Assembly: GCA_034429275.1 (NCBI GenBank)
Contig: DAOUFU010000075.1
Coordinates: 1-14,165, forward strand
Source of the DNA: DAOUFU01 sp034429275
Lineage (GTDB): Bacteria; Chloroflexota; Anaerolineae; Aggregatilineales; Aggregatilineaceae
DNA length: 14,165 nucleotides
Reading direction: 5' to 3'
Of this stretch, positions 7,325 to 14,090 are shown in pieces. Positions within the stretch are counted from its first letter, which is position 1. Each line of letters begins with the position of its first letter. The notes under the pieces are model-generated. The model made no database searches. It had not been told where the DNA came from and was given only the letters and a program-made list of their open reading frames with translations. Both the position numbers and the translations under genes were made by a program.

Positions 7325-8175
7325 TCAAACTTTTGAAGCCAATACATGACGCAGGTTAATCATAGCAAACGCGATATGATGAGCACCCAGGAAGTTGGCA
7401 TCTTTGCGGTCAAAGCGGATGAGCAGCGCGCGGAACTTATCAACCCAGGCGAAACTGCGTTCGTTGGTAAAGCGCCGTTTGTAGACCTCGGCGTTGAACA
7501 AGCGTTTGCGTCCACGCTTGGGAGCCTTGCGATTGCGTTTGTTCTCAGCGATGTTGGGGATAACCCCATAGTTGAAACAGACTTTGCGGGCCTCGCGGGT
7601 ATCAAAAGCGCTGTCGGCGTTGAAAAACGCGCCTGTGATGTTCAAGCCCAAGCGCTTCATGCTTTTGAAGGCGGTTTGGAGATGCGGCTTGAGGTTGAAG
7701 GCGTCGTTGTGATTACCCGCTACCATCCCCGTCGAAGCGAGAATGTAGCCGTTGGTATCCATGATGGGCAGAATGTTACTCGTCTTGGCGCGTTTGCGAC
7801 CCTGATAGGCCACGCTCTCGCCACCTTTCTTGGCAATGGCATGACTGCCATCCAGGTTCAATTGACTCAGGTCCAGGGCGTCTTGCACGGTATGAATGCT
7901 CGCTTGCCAGACTTTTTCCAGACTTCCGTCGGCGCTCCATTTACGGAAGTGGTAGTAGACCGCCTGCCAACTGATTTCTTTTTTGTCGGCTCGTGCGGAC
8001 TGGGTGCGGTGGGTAATTCGTTCCACTGGCAGCCTGTATGCAGCCGATAAAGGATGTAGTTGAAGACCTTGTACAACGGGATTTGGCATACGAACCCCCG
8101 TTTAGCCGTGCTCAGATAGGGCAAGATATGTTCGTTAAACTGCTTTTCAGTTACACTGGTAGGGATAGTGCTCAT
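7325..8175 (-). CDS. IS5-family DDE transposase, made by -1 frameshift
   Basis: It cuts and joins the IS ends. Frame 1 (8175 down to a stop near 7867, 102 codons) carries the N-terminal part (TEKQFNEHILPYLSTAKRGF, NYILYRLHTGCQWNELP). Frame 2 (to 7325) carries the catalytic part. At the slippery heptamer A AAA AAG (7978-7984), codons 65-66 can slip back one base. The result is a 283-residue protein whose join reads HEPTKKEISWQAVYYHFRKW, the normal family sequence. In the joined protein the DDE residues are probably D109 (LDGSH), D188 (NADSAFD) and E239 (YKRRFTNERSF). AAGGTG lies eight bases before the ATG at 8175. Without slippage only the 102-residue N-terminal protein is made, a possible inhibitor. 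Confidence 0.9.
7978..7984 (-). promoter_or_regulatory. Programmed -1 ribosomal frameshift site A AAA AAG
   Basis: The heptamer sits exactly in the X XXY YYZ phase of the upstream frame (codons ACA AAA AAG); after slippage the next codon is GAA of the downstream frame. A 7-bp stem (7943-7949 with 7923-7929, CTTCCGT/ACGGAAG) follows about 28 bases later, rather far to be the stimulator. Confidence 0.8.
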
Positions 8176-8253
8176 GGGATTTCACCTTTGCTGAGGTTTT
8201 TTCTCTCATGATGCACTATCTCCCCTTTAGTTCGCAAAAGTTTGAATCAGTTC

Positions 8254-8256
8254 TTA
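8254..8256. repeat. Target-site duplication TTA, right side of IS
   Basis: Second copy of the TTA that flanks the left end at 7314-7316. Confidence 0.65.
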
Positions 8257-8361
8257 TAGAAGATTCGGTTTACGGACCAACTATCCGCGCACCCCAAAAG
8301 CCCTCACCATCGCTCTTGCTGAGATGAGGCCCCATGCGCCCACCTTCGAGTTCTTCGCACC

Positions 8362-8395
8362 AACAAAAAGCACCCCGTTCGTTGCAGGGTGCTTT
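8362..8395 (-). terminator. Rho-independent terminator of the mntA-hepT operon
   Basis: On the minus strand AAAGCACCC (8387-8395) pairs with GGGTGCTTT (8367-8375) over an 11-base loop, and the T run continues to TTTTTGTTG. It lies 35 bases after the hepT stop. Bases 8254-8361 hold nothing else I recognise. Confidence 0.85.
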
Positions 8396-8429
8396 CCCAA
8401 AGATGGTTCGGAGGTACCCCTCTTGCGGA

Positions 8430-8765
8430 CTATTCCGGCAATATCGCTTCAAGCTGGTCGATCAACTCAGGCAACCTGGAGATCACTGTCTCCCAAAGAA
8501 TGTCCAGATTGACCTCGAAATAGGCATGGATGATGCGGTTCCTCATACCAACGATTTGAGGCCAGGCAATTTCAGCATGAGCGACCTGGACATCAGCGCT
8601 CACTTTGGAGGCCGCTTCACCGATGATGCCAATCGACATTGACAACGCCCGCACCAACATCTGGTTAGTGTCCAGGTCTTCCCGTGAGTAGTCCTGGGCA
8701 AAACTAACCGCTTCGCGAGCCGCATCCAGCATGTGACGCAGCCGAATCTCATCCTGCTCGTTCAT
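8430..8765 (-). CDS. hepT: HepT-like HEPN toxin RNase
   Basis: A 111-residue HEPN (formerly DUF86) protein. HEPN toxins of this family dimerise and cleave RNA. The composite active site R-X4-H-X-Y is present as RNRIIHAY (R75, H80, Y82). In characterised MntA-HepT pairs the antitoxin AMPylates this tyrosine to silence the RNase. The sequence is largely helical. The ATG at 8765 has GAGG six bases upstream and overlaps the end of the nucleotidyltransferase gene by 17 bases, so the two are translationally coupled. The usual order in such pairs varies; here the antitoxin comes first. All key residues are intact, so it is likely functional. Confidence 0.9.
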   Translation of the reverse strand: MNEQDEIRLRHMLDAAREAVSFAQDYSREDLDTNQMLVRALSMSIGIIGEAASKVSADVQVAHAEIAWPQIVGMRNRIIHAYFEVNLDILWETVISRLPELIDQLEAILPE

Positions 8766-9057
8766 ACAAAACCTCAGCCGTGTCGAGCACCTTCTGGCGA
8801 AAATAGCGGCTCAATTCCTGCGGAGTCCTGAAATCCACCTTGCGGCCAAACATTTCAGTTAATTCCATCTCCATTGTGACCATATCGAATAGGCTGATGC
8901 GCGCACCCGGTTCAAACTCCACCAGAATGTCGATGTCGCTCTCTGGGCCAAATTCATCGCGCAGAGCCGAGCCGAATAGTAACAGCCGCTTGATGGGATA
9001 GCGCTGGCAAAAGTCGCTCAACTGCGACGAAGGGATCATCAACTGCTTGTTGACCAT
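8749..9057 (-). CDS. mntA: MntA-like minimal nucleotidyltransferase antitoxin
   Basis: A 102-residue minimal nucleotidyltransferase of the DNA polymerase beta superfamily. It is the antitoxin that adds AMP to the HepT tyrosine. The active-site motif GS-X10-D-X-D is exact: G29-S30, D41 and D43 (LLLFGSALRDEFGPESDIDI). The third Asp is probably D75 (KVDFRTP). The ATG at 9057 has GAGGA nine bases upstream, and a promoter lies just before. It forms a two-gene operon with hepT, ending at the hairpin near 8362-8395. Confidence 0.9.
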   Translation of the reverse strand: MVNKQLMIPSSQLSDFCQRYPIKRLLLFGSALRDEFGPESDIDILVEFEPGARISLFDMVTMEMELTEMFGRKVDFRTPQELSRYFRQKVLDTAEVLYERAG

Positions 9058-9087
9058 GTTGCCGATTCCTCATGCACTTTCACCTTC

Positions 9088-9115
9088 ATGATACCCGGTG
9101 GAGTGTGAATAGCAA
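9088..9115 (-). promoter_or_regulatory. Promoter of mntA-hepT
   Basis: The minus strand reads TTGCTA (9110-9115), 16 bases, then TATCAT (9088-9093), with the -10 ending 30 bases before the mntA ATG. The boxes match consensus at 4/6 and 5/6. Confidence 0.6.
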
Positions 9116-9184
9116 GCCCCCACGCGCCAGGGCAAACGCATCAAAATCCGGACATCGCCGTGAACGCCCCGGCAGAGGTGTACC

Positions 9185-9306
9185 CTGATGCACTTTGGCA
9201 AGGTGAGCGAATAGGGGATGGGCGAATGGATGGCCTCACCCCCGACCTGCGCGCCTCTTGGGAGGCGTTTGGTCTGCCCGGTTTTGGCCGCGCGGGGGTG
9301 AGGCCA
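9185..9306 (+). repeat. Repeat family copy (B), middle palindrome deleted
   Basis: Its core is 9232-9305 (74 bp), with arms GGCCTCACCCCC and GGGGGTGAGGCC, hairpin 1 GCGCCTC/GAGGCGT and hairpin 3 around GGTTTTGGCCGC. It lacks the 32-bp palindrome: it is 38 bp shorter than copies A and C. The left flank holds CTGATGCACTTTGGCAA (9185-9201), found inverted at 14046-14062 beside copy C. It lies in the 447-base gap between the divergent mntA and LysM genes. The rest of that gap (9307-9448) shows no gene. Confidence 0.88.
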
Positions 9307-9448
9307 GGCGACGCGTGAACCGAGACAGTTCTTTTGATGCGATAGCCCTGACTGCTGAAGGTCCATCTCTCGCCCCTCCCCTTCCCCAACGCCTGACCAC
9401 CGCCATCCCTGCCCCTCATCTTTGGGAGTTCTACCTCTGAAGCAGCCG

Positions 9449-9457
9449 TGCTATGAT
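9449..9457 (+). promoter_or_regulatory. Extended -10 promoter of the LysM lipoprotein gene
   Basis: TGCTATGAT is an extended -10 (TGN plus TATGAT), 47 bases before the ATG. The matching -35 (TTCTAC) is weak, as is usual with extended -10 promoters. Confidence 0.5.
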
Positions 9458-9504
9458 GAAACTAGACGAGATGACGCGGGGGCAGAACACGGGAGGGAAG
9501 CGAG

Positions 9505-10620
9505 ATGAAACACGACGACCAACGCACACCATACGCTCGAAGGCAAATCGGGCCGCTCGGCCCGGTGATCCTCGTGCTGCTGGCGGCATCGCTGGCTTGC
9601 ACACTCACCGCCTCGCCCGGCGAGCCGACACAGACCAGTCCGCAGCCCTCGCCTACCTTGGCCCCGCTTATCATCATCCCCTCTGCCACGCCCCTGTTCA
9701 CGCCCACGCCCATCCCCACCAGCACCCCGACTCCTGTGCCGTGCTATCCGCAGGTGGGCTGGCCGGTCTATATCGTTCAGCCGGGCGATACGCTCAGCAG
9801 CCTGGCCCAGCGCACGTTTTCCACGGTGGACACGCTGGCGCTGGCCAACTGCCTGGCCAATCCCAATCAAATCTTTGTGGGCAGCCCGCTCTATGTGCCC
9901 ATGCTGCCGCTCACGCCTGCCCCCACCGCCACCGTGAGTCCGGTCCCCACCGGCGCGCCGATCACGACCAATCTGCCGGTGTTTCTCCAGCCGCTCTCGG
10001 TAGATCGTCACTGGATGGGCACGCTGGGCTATTGGGCCACCTATTCGCAGGGGGTGCGCGTCAATGCCGGGGATGTGCTCAATGCGATGCGGGTCAAGTT
10101 CTATGCCAATGACCACGCCAATGGCGGCGTGACCATCTTCATCGGGCAGGACGACTGGCCGAATGATGGCGCATTTGTCGATTACACCTTCCCCCATGTG
10201 GGGCTGTTCACCTTCCAGGCCATCGCGGAGAACGAGATCGGCAGCACGACCAGCACCGTCTTCACCATCCAGTACGATCCGGCCTTTGTGCCGCCGGAAG
10301 GTCAGTACAACCTGCTCAGCCTGACTCCCTCGCTCGGCAGCGATGGCACGGCGACCATCCTGCCCGCCAACAGCGTCGTGATGATCGGCTGGGCACACGC
10401 TCCGGCGGGCGCGCAGCGCGTCGATTTTATGCTGCTGCCGCCCAATGCCGCGCCGGACAGCACCGGCCCGATCGTCGGCACCGATTGGACTCCTGCCGAT
10501 GGTGCCCAGGTGTCGTGGCTGGTCCCGGCGGGCACGCAGGGCACGCTCGAAGCAATGGCGCTGATGCCGGACGGGTCGCGGCTGGTCAGCCGCCCGGCGG
10601 CAGTGCGCGCGAATTATTGA
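9505..10620 (+). CDS. Exported LysM-domain protein, probable lipoprotein
   Basis: A 371-residue envelope protein, probably held on the cell surface. GGGAGGG lies about eight bases before the ATG. Residues 16-31 are a hydrophobic signal segment ending at Cys32 (LLAASLAC), an imperfect lipobox. Residues 36-80 are a Pro/Thr-rich stalk (TPTPIPTSTPTPVP). Residues about 88-131 are a LysM peptidoglycan-binding domain (YIVQPGDTLSSLAQRTFSTV, ANPNQIFVGSPLYVP). A second Pro/Thr linker (134-150) leads to about 200 residues of beta-rich sequence with Ig-like character (GGVTIFIGQDDWPNDGAFVDYTFPHVGLFTFQA region) that I cannot assign. It has its own likely promoter and terminator, so it appears to be a single-gene unit. 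Confidence 0.85.
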   Translation: MKHDDQRTPYARRQIGPLGPVILVLLAASLACTLTASPGEPTQTSPQPSPTLAPLIIIPSATPLFTPTPIPTSTPTPVPCYPQVGWPVYIVQPGDTLSSLAQRTFSTVDTLALANCLANPNQIFVGSPLYVPMLPLTPAPTATVSPVPTGAPITTNLPVFLQPLSVDRHWMGTLGYWATYSQGVRVNAGDVLNAMRVKFYANDHANGGVTIFIGQDDWPNDGAFVDYTFPHVGLFTFQAIAENEIGSTTSTVFTIQYDPAFVPPEGQYNLLSLTPSLGSDGTATILPANSVVMIGWAHAPAGAQRVDFMLLPPNAAPDSTGPIVGTDWTPADGAQVSWLVPAGTQGTLEAMALMPDGSRLVSRPAAVRANY

Positions 10621-10684
10621 GCGGATGGGTGCCCGGCGCGCGGTCTCGTTTTTCCGTTCTGCATCAGGGCGCGGTACAATCTGG

Positions 10685-10720
10685 GGGCCGGTGGCCGAGT
10701 GCACCACCGGCCCGGTTTTG
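10685..10720 (+). terminator. Probable terminator after the LysM protein gene
   Basis: GGGCCGGTGG (10685-10694) pairs with CCACCGGCCC (10704-10713) around a nine-base loop, followed by GGTTTTG. The ten-pair stem is strong but the T run is short. It lies 65 bases after the LysM stop and 40 bases before the GH42 ATG, so it separates the two units or regulates read-through. Confidence 0.6.
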
Positions 10721-10759
10721 TGAACGGCTCACTCAGCCCAACAGGAGCATCTCGTACTC

Positions 10760-12847
10760 ATGACCAAGCCCTATCCCCCGATCAATCCCCGGTTCCCGCA
10801 CCTGCTGCACGCCGGCGACAACAACCCCGACCAGTGGACGCCCGACATCTGGGAAGACGATATGCGCCTGATGAAGCTGGCGCACTGCAACACCGTGTCG
10901 GTCGGCATTTTCGCCTGGGTCGCCCTGGAGCCGGAAGAAGGCCGCTTCGAGTTCGGCTGGCTGGACCGCATCATGGATATGCTGGCGAAGAACGGCGTGT
11001 ATGCCGTGCTGGCGACTCCCTCCGGCGCGCGCCCGGCCTGGATGTCGCAGAAATACCCGGAAGTGCTGCGCGTCCGGCCCGACGGCGGACGCAATCTGCA
11101 CGGCGGGCGGCACAATCACTGCTTCACCTCGCCGGTCTACCGCGAAAAAACGCGCATCATCAACACCAAACTGGCCGAACACTACAAGGATCACCCCGCC
11201 CTGATGCTGTGGCATCTCTCCAACGAATACAGCGGCGAGTGTCACTGCGACCTGTGCAAGGACGCCTTCCGCGCCTGGGTGCAGCGCAAATATGGCACGC
11301 TCGAAGCCCTCAACCAGGCGTGGTGGACTGCCTTCTGGAGCCACACCTATACCGACTGGTCGCAGATCGAGCCGCCTAGCCCGGTCGGTGAGACCAGCGT
11401 GCACGGCCTCAACCTGGATTGGAAGCGCTTCTGCACCGATCAAACGCTCGACTTCATGCAGGCGGAGATCGCCCCGCTCAAGGCCATCACGCCCAACATC
11501 CCGGTGACCACCAACATGATGGGCACCTTCCCCGGCCTGAACTACTGGCGGCTGGCCCCGGCGCTCGACGTGATCTCGTGGGACAGCTACCCGCGCTGGC
11601 ACCAGAACATCCCCGATGCCGAGATCGCCGCGCAGGTGGCCTTCACCCACGACATCAACCGCTGCATGAAGGGCGGCCAACCCTTCATGCTGATGGAGAG
11701 CACGCCCAGCATGACCAACTGGATGCCCCATGCCAAGCTCAAGCGGCCAGGCATGCACCTGCTCTCGTCACTGCACGCGGTGGCGCACGGCTCCGATACG
11801 GTCCAGTATTTCCAGTGGCGCAAAAGCCGGGGCAGCGCCGAAAAATTCCACGGCGCAGTGGTCGATCATGTGGGGCACGAGTTCACCCGCGTCTTCCGCG
11901 ACGTGGCCGAAGTGGGCGAAACACTCGAAAAGCTCGATGCCATCGTCGGCACGACCACCCGCCCGCAGGTCGCGCTGATCTACGACTGGGAAAACAAGTG
12001 GGCGATGGATGACGCGATGGGACCGGTGCCGGGCGATAAGGGCTACCTGCCCGAATGCCTGCGCCACTACCAGGCCCTGTGGCGGCGCGGCATCCCGATG
12101 GACGTGATCGATATGGAGCAGCCGCTCGACCGCTACAACCTGGTGATCGCCCCCATGCTCTACATGGTGCGGCCCGGTGTCGCCGAGCGGCTGGCCGAGT
12201 TCGTCAAGCACGGCGGAACCCTGGTCACTACTTTCTGGTCGGGCATTGTCAACGAGAACGACCTGTGCTTCCTGGGCGGATTCCCCGGCCCGTTGCGCCC
12301 GATCCTGGGCCTGTGGTCCGAGGAAATCGACGCGATCACCCCGCAGGACAGCAACACCCTGTGCCCGGTGGCGGGCAATCCGCTTGCCCTGAGCGGAAAA
12401 TATACCGTCTCCGAGCTGTGCGACCTGATTCACAGCGAAGGGGCCGAGGTGCTGGCGACCTATGGCAGCGACTTCTACGCCGGGCGGCCCGCTCTCACGG
12501 TCAACACTTTTGGCGAGGGGCACGCCTACTATATCGCCGCGCGCACCGGGGCCGACTTCCTGGCCGACTTCTACGACGCCCTGGCCGCGCAGTACCACAT
12601 CCGCCCGGTGATCGACACAGCGCTGCCGCAAGGGGTCAGCGTGCACGTGCGCTCCGACCGCGCCTCGTCGGGCGCGCGCGATTACGTCTTCGTGATGAAT
12701 TTCAACGCGGAGCCGGTCACCGTCAAACTCGATCGCGACACCTACACCGACCTGCTGACCGACGAAGCCATCACCGATTTTACGCTGGCGCTGGAAGGAT
12801 ACGGCCTGCGAGTGCTCTCTCGCGCCCGCCGTCCGCAGGCCGATTGA
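10760..12847 (+). CDS. GH42 beta-galactosidase
   Basis: A 695-residue retaining glycoside hydrolase of family 42, releasing terminal beta-galactose from oligosaccharides. No signal peptide is visible, so it is presumably cytosolic and acts on imported sugars. Residues about 13-390 are the TIM barrel. The acid/base is E156 in WHLSNEYSG and the nucleophile E313 in FMLMESTPS. The zinc-type cysteine cluster is C121, C161, C163 and C166 (ECHCDLC). Residues about 400-600 are the Rossmann-like trimerisation domain (VALIYDWENKWAMD, LVIAPMLYMV), and the last 70 form a small beta domain. Length is typical of the family (650-700). AGGAG lies 12 bases before the ATG, rather far. No transporter or kinase gene accompanies it. 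Some GH42 enzymes act on alpha-arabinosides or other galactosides, so the substrate is uncertain. Confidence 0.94.
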   Translation: MTKPYPPINPRFPHLLHAGDNNPDQWTPDIWEDDMRLMKLAHCNTVSVGIFAWVALEPEEGRFEFGWLDRIMDMLAKNGVYAVLATPSGARPAWMSQKYPEVLRVRPDGGRNLHGGRHNHCFTSPVYREKTRIINTKLAEHYKDHPALMLWHLSNEYSGECHCDLCKDAFRAWVQRKYGTLEALNQAWWTAFWSHTYTDWSQIEPPSPVGETSVHGLNLDWKRFCTDQTLDFMQAEIAPLKAITPNIPVTTNMMGTFPGLNYWRLAPALDVISWDSYPRWHQNIPDAEIAAQVAFTHDINRCMKGGQPFMLMESTPSMTNWMPHAKLKRPGMHLLSSLHAVAHGSDTVQYFQWRKSRGSAEKFHGAVVDHVGHEFTRVFRDVAEVGETLEKLDAIVGTTTRPQVALIYDWENKWAMDDAMGPVPGDKGYLPECLRHYQALWRRGIPMDVIDMEQPLDRYNLVIAPMLYMVRPGVAERLAEFVKHGGTLVTTFWSGIVNENDLCFLGGFPGPLRPILGLWSEEIDAITPQDSNTLCPVAGNPLALSGKYTVSELCDLIHSEGAEVLATYGSDFYAGRPALTVNTFGEGHAYYIAARTGADFLADFYDALAAQYHIRPVIDTALPQGVSVHVRSDRASSGARDYVFVMNFNAEPVTVKLDRDTYTDLLTDEAITDFTLALEGYGLRVLSRARRPQAD

Positions 12848-12863
12848 CGGCACAGAACGCAGC

Positions 12864-12889
12864 GGGGCGGGTCTGCGCAGACCCGCCCC
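12864..12889. terminator. Perfect 26-bp palindrome between convergent genes, probable bidirectional terminator
   Basis: GGGGCGGGTCTGC followed at once by its reverse complement GCAGACCCGCCCC. It lies 16 bases after the GH42 stop and 13 bases beyond the thrB-like stop, the expected place for a shared terminator. No T run occurs on either strand, so any termination would rest on the hairpin. Confidence 0.6.
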
Positions 12890-12902
12890 CCCCAGCGCGC
12901 GC

Positions 12903-13811
12903 TCAATCCACCACCCAGATCATAGCCCCCAGCCGGGCCACGCCCCCCCTCCACGTTCGCGCGCGCACCCCCGCCCGCTCGAAGGCGTCCTGCATGGCGC
13001 TCTCGATAGCCGGGTGGTTGTAGGATGCAAACGCCATCAGCGCAGGCCCCGCCCCACACAACACCACCCCGTGTGCACCCGCCTTCTCTGCCGCCTCGAC
13101 TACCCGCTCGTAGCCGGGAATGGCCTGGCGGCGGTACGGCTCGTGCAGGCTGTCGCGCAGCACGGGTTTGAGCAGGGTCACGTCACCCGCCCGCAGCGCC
13201 TCGACCAGCAGAGCGGCATTCCCCAGGTTGCTCACCGCTTCAGACATGCGCACCTGGGCAGGCAGGTCCTTGCGCAAGCGGGGCGTGAATCCCGGCAGCG
13301 TGGGCACGGCCAGCACCACTCGAAACTGCGCCACCTCCACCGTGCGATACACCAGCCGACCGGGGCTGGCCGCGCAGATGCTCAGGCCGCCGCGCATCGC
13401 CGCGACGACTGCTTCCGGCTGGCCGGTCAGCTCGGCGGCCATCTGGATCAGGCGGTCGTGAGTGAACGGGCTGCGCAGCAGGTTATTGGCTCCCACCAGC
13501 CCACCCACCGTCAGCGTGACGCGCGCGCTCAGGCCCACATCGAGCGGGATGGCGTTCACCAGGCGCACGTTCAGCCCGGCGGGAGCCTGCTCGACGGCCT
13601 GGAACACCTTGATGGCGGCGCGCATCACCGGGTTGTGATAGTCGTCCGGCAGGTCGTCGCGGCCTTCGCCCTGCACGCTGACTTCGAGCGCCTCGCCCCG
13701 GCTGAGGCTCATCTCGATGCTGTTACGCAGATTGAGCGCCAGCCCCAGCACATCGTAGCCGGGGCCGATGTTGGTACACACGGCGGGAACCGATACATTC
13801 ACCTTGTGCAT
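12903..13811 (-). CDS. thrB: Homoserine kinase-like GHMP protein with altered ATP-binding motifs
   Basis: A 302-residue homologue of ThrB, the GHMP kinase that phosphorylates homoserine in threonine synthesis. The ATG at 13811 has GAGGGGG nine bases upstream; a TTG at 13829 is less likely. ThrB features (ATG numbering): N-terminal PAVCTNIGPGYDVLGLALN (9-27), LPAQVRMSEAVSNLGNAALL (183-202), DSLHEPYRRQAIPG (220-233) and the GHMP C-terminal motif GVVLCGAGPALMAF (248-261). The two most conserved catalytic segments are altered. The phosphate loop, normally P-x3-GLGSSA, reads PLDVGLSARVT (89-99). The segment normally GHPDNVVAAL reads GQPEAVVAAM (130-139). It could be a diverged kinase, one with another substrate, or a pseudoenzyme. 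Repeat copy C lies about 50 bases upstream. Confidence 0.85.
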   Translation of the reverse strand: MHKVNVSVPAVCTNIGPGYDVLGLALNLRNSIEMSLSRGEALEVSVQGEGRDDLPDDYHNPVMRAAIKVFQAVEQAPAGLNVRLVNAIPLDVGLSARVTLTVGGLVGANNLLRSPFTHDRLIQMAAELTGQPEAVVAAMRGGLSICAASPGRLVYRTVEVAQFRVVLAVPTLPGFTPRLRKDLPAQVRMSEAVSNLGNAALLVEALRAGDVTLLKPVLRDSLHEPYRRQAIPGYERVVEAAEKAGAHGVVLCGAGPALMAFASYNHPAIESAMQDAFERAGVRARTWRGGVARLGAMIWVVD

Positions 13812-13862
13812 GAAGCCATTCCCCCTCAAAAGCGGCCAGTCACAGCCGCGCCGCGGTTAATC

Positions 13863-14062
13863 CGCTTTGAGAAAATACCCGGCTATGGTACCGCGCGAGA
13901 GTCCGGCCTCACCCCCGACCTGCGCGCCTCTTGCGAGGCGCTTGGTTCGCCCCCTCTCCGAAAATTTTCGGAGAGGGGGCAGAGCGGCCCGGTTTTGGCC
14001 GCACGGGGGTGAGGCCGGTCGTTCGCCCACTCATATCCGATCAATTTGCCAAAGTGCATCAG
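13863..14062 (+). repeat. Structured intergenic repeat, full-length copy (C)
   Basis: Its core is 13905-14016 (112 bp, the same length as copy A). Arms GGCCTCACCCCC and GGGGGTGAGGCC enclose hairpin 1 GCGCCTC/GAGGCGC (13924-13941), the 32-bp palindrome (13949-13980) and hairpin 3 GCGGCC/GGCCGC (13984-14002). The left flank from 13863 matches copy A; the right flank ends in TTGCCAAAGTGCATCAG (14046-14062), which is the inverse of the left flank of copy B. Outer ends CGCTTTG and CAAAGTGC are imperfectly inverted, suggesting a whole element of about 195-200 bp. It lies between the thrB-like gene and the partial gene at the window edge. Confidence 0.9.
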
Positions 14063-14090
14063 CCGCGCCGCAGTCACAGCCCCGGCGCGG

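Larger units (their letters stand above)
7317..8253 (-). mobile_element. Complete IS5-family insertion sequence (937 bp)
   Basis: The element is bounded by perfect 19-bp terminal inverted repeats GAACTGATTCAAACTTTTG (7317-7335 and, inverted, 8235-8253) and flanked by TTA on both sides. It carries a single minus-strand transposase split over two frames. Length, repeat style and the DDE transposase fit the IS5 family (IS1031 or IS427 type). Identical ends and undamaged reading frames suggest recent arrival. It landed between the tRNA-Val promoter and the MntA-HepT operon and breaks no recognisable gene. Confidence 0.92.

Noticed and set aside
7317..8253. The IS as mobiliser of the GGCCTCACCCCC repeats
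   Set aside because: The IS ends (GAACTGATTC) share nothing with the repeat arms or the CACTTTG outer ends.
9075..9084. ATGCACTTT-like match near the mntA start as another repeat end
   Set aside because: The match is only about nine bases, and neither the arms nor the flank blocks follow it.
10652..10680. Possible promoter TTTCCG / TACAAT before the GH42 gene
   Set aside because: The -35 is poor and transcription would start inside the strong hairpin at 10685-10713. The hairpin is better read as a terminator, and the TACAAT as chance.
10733..11758. Minus-strand frames opposite the GH42 gene
   Set aside because: The GH42 frame has all catalytic and zinc residues; the opposite frames are shadows with no recognisable sequence.
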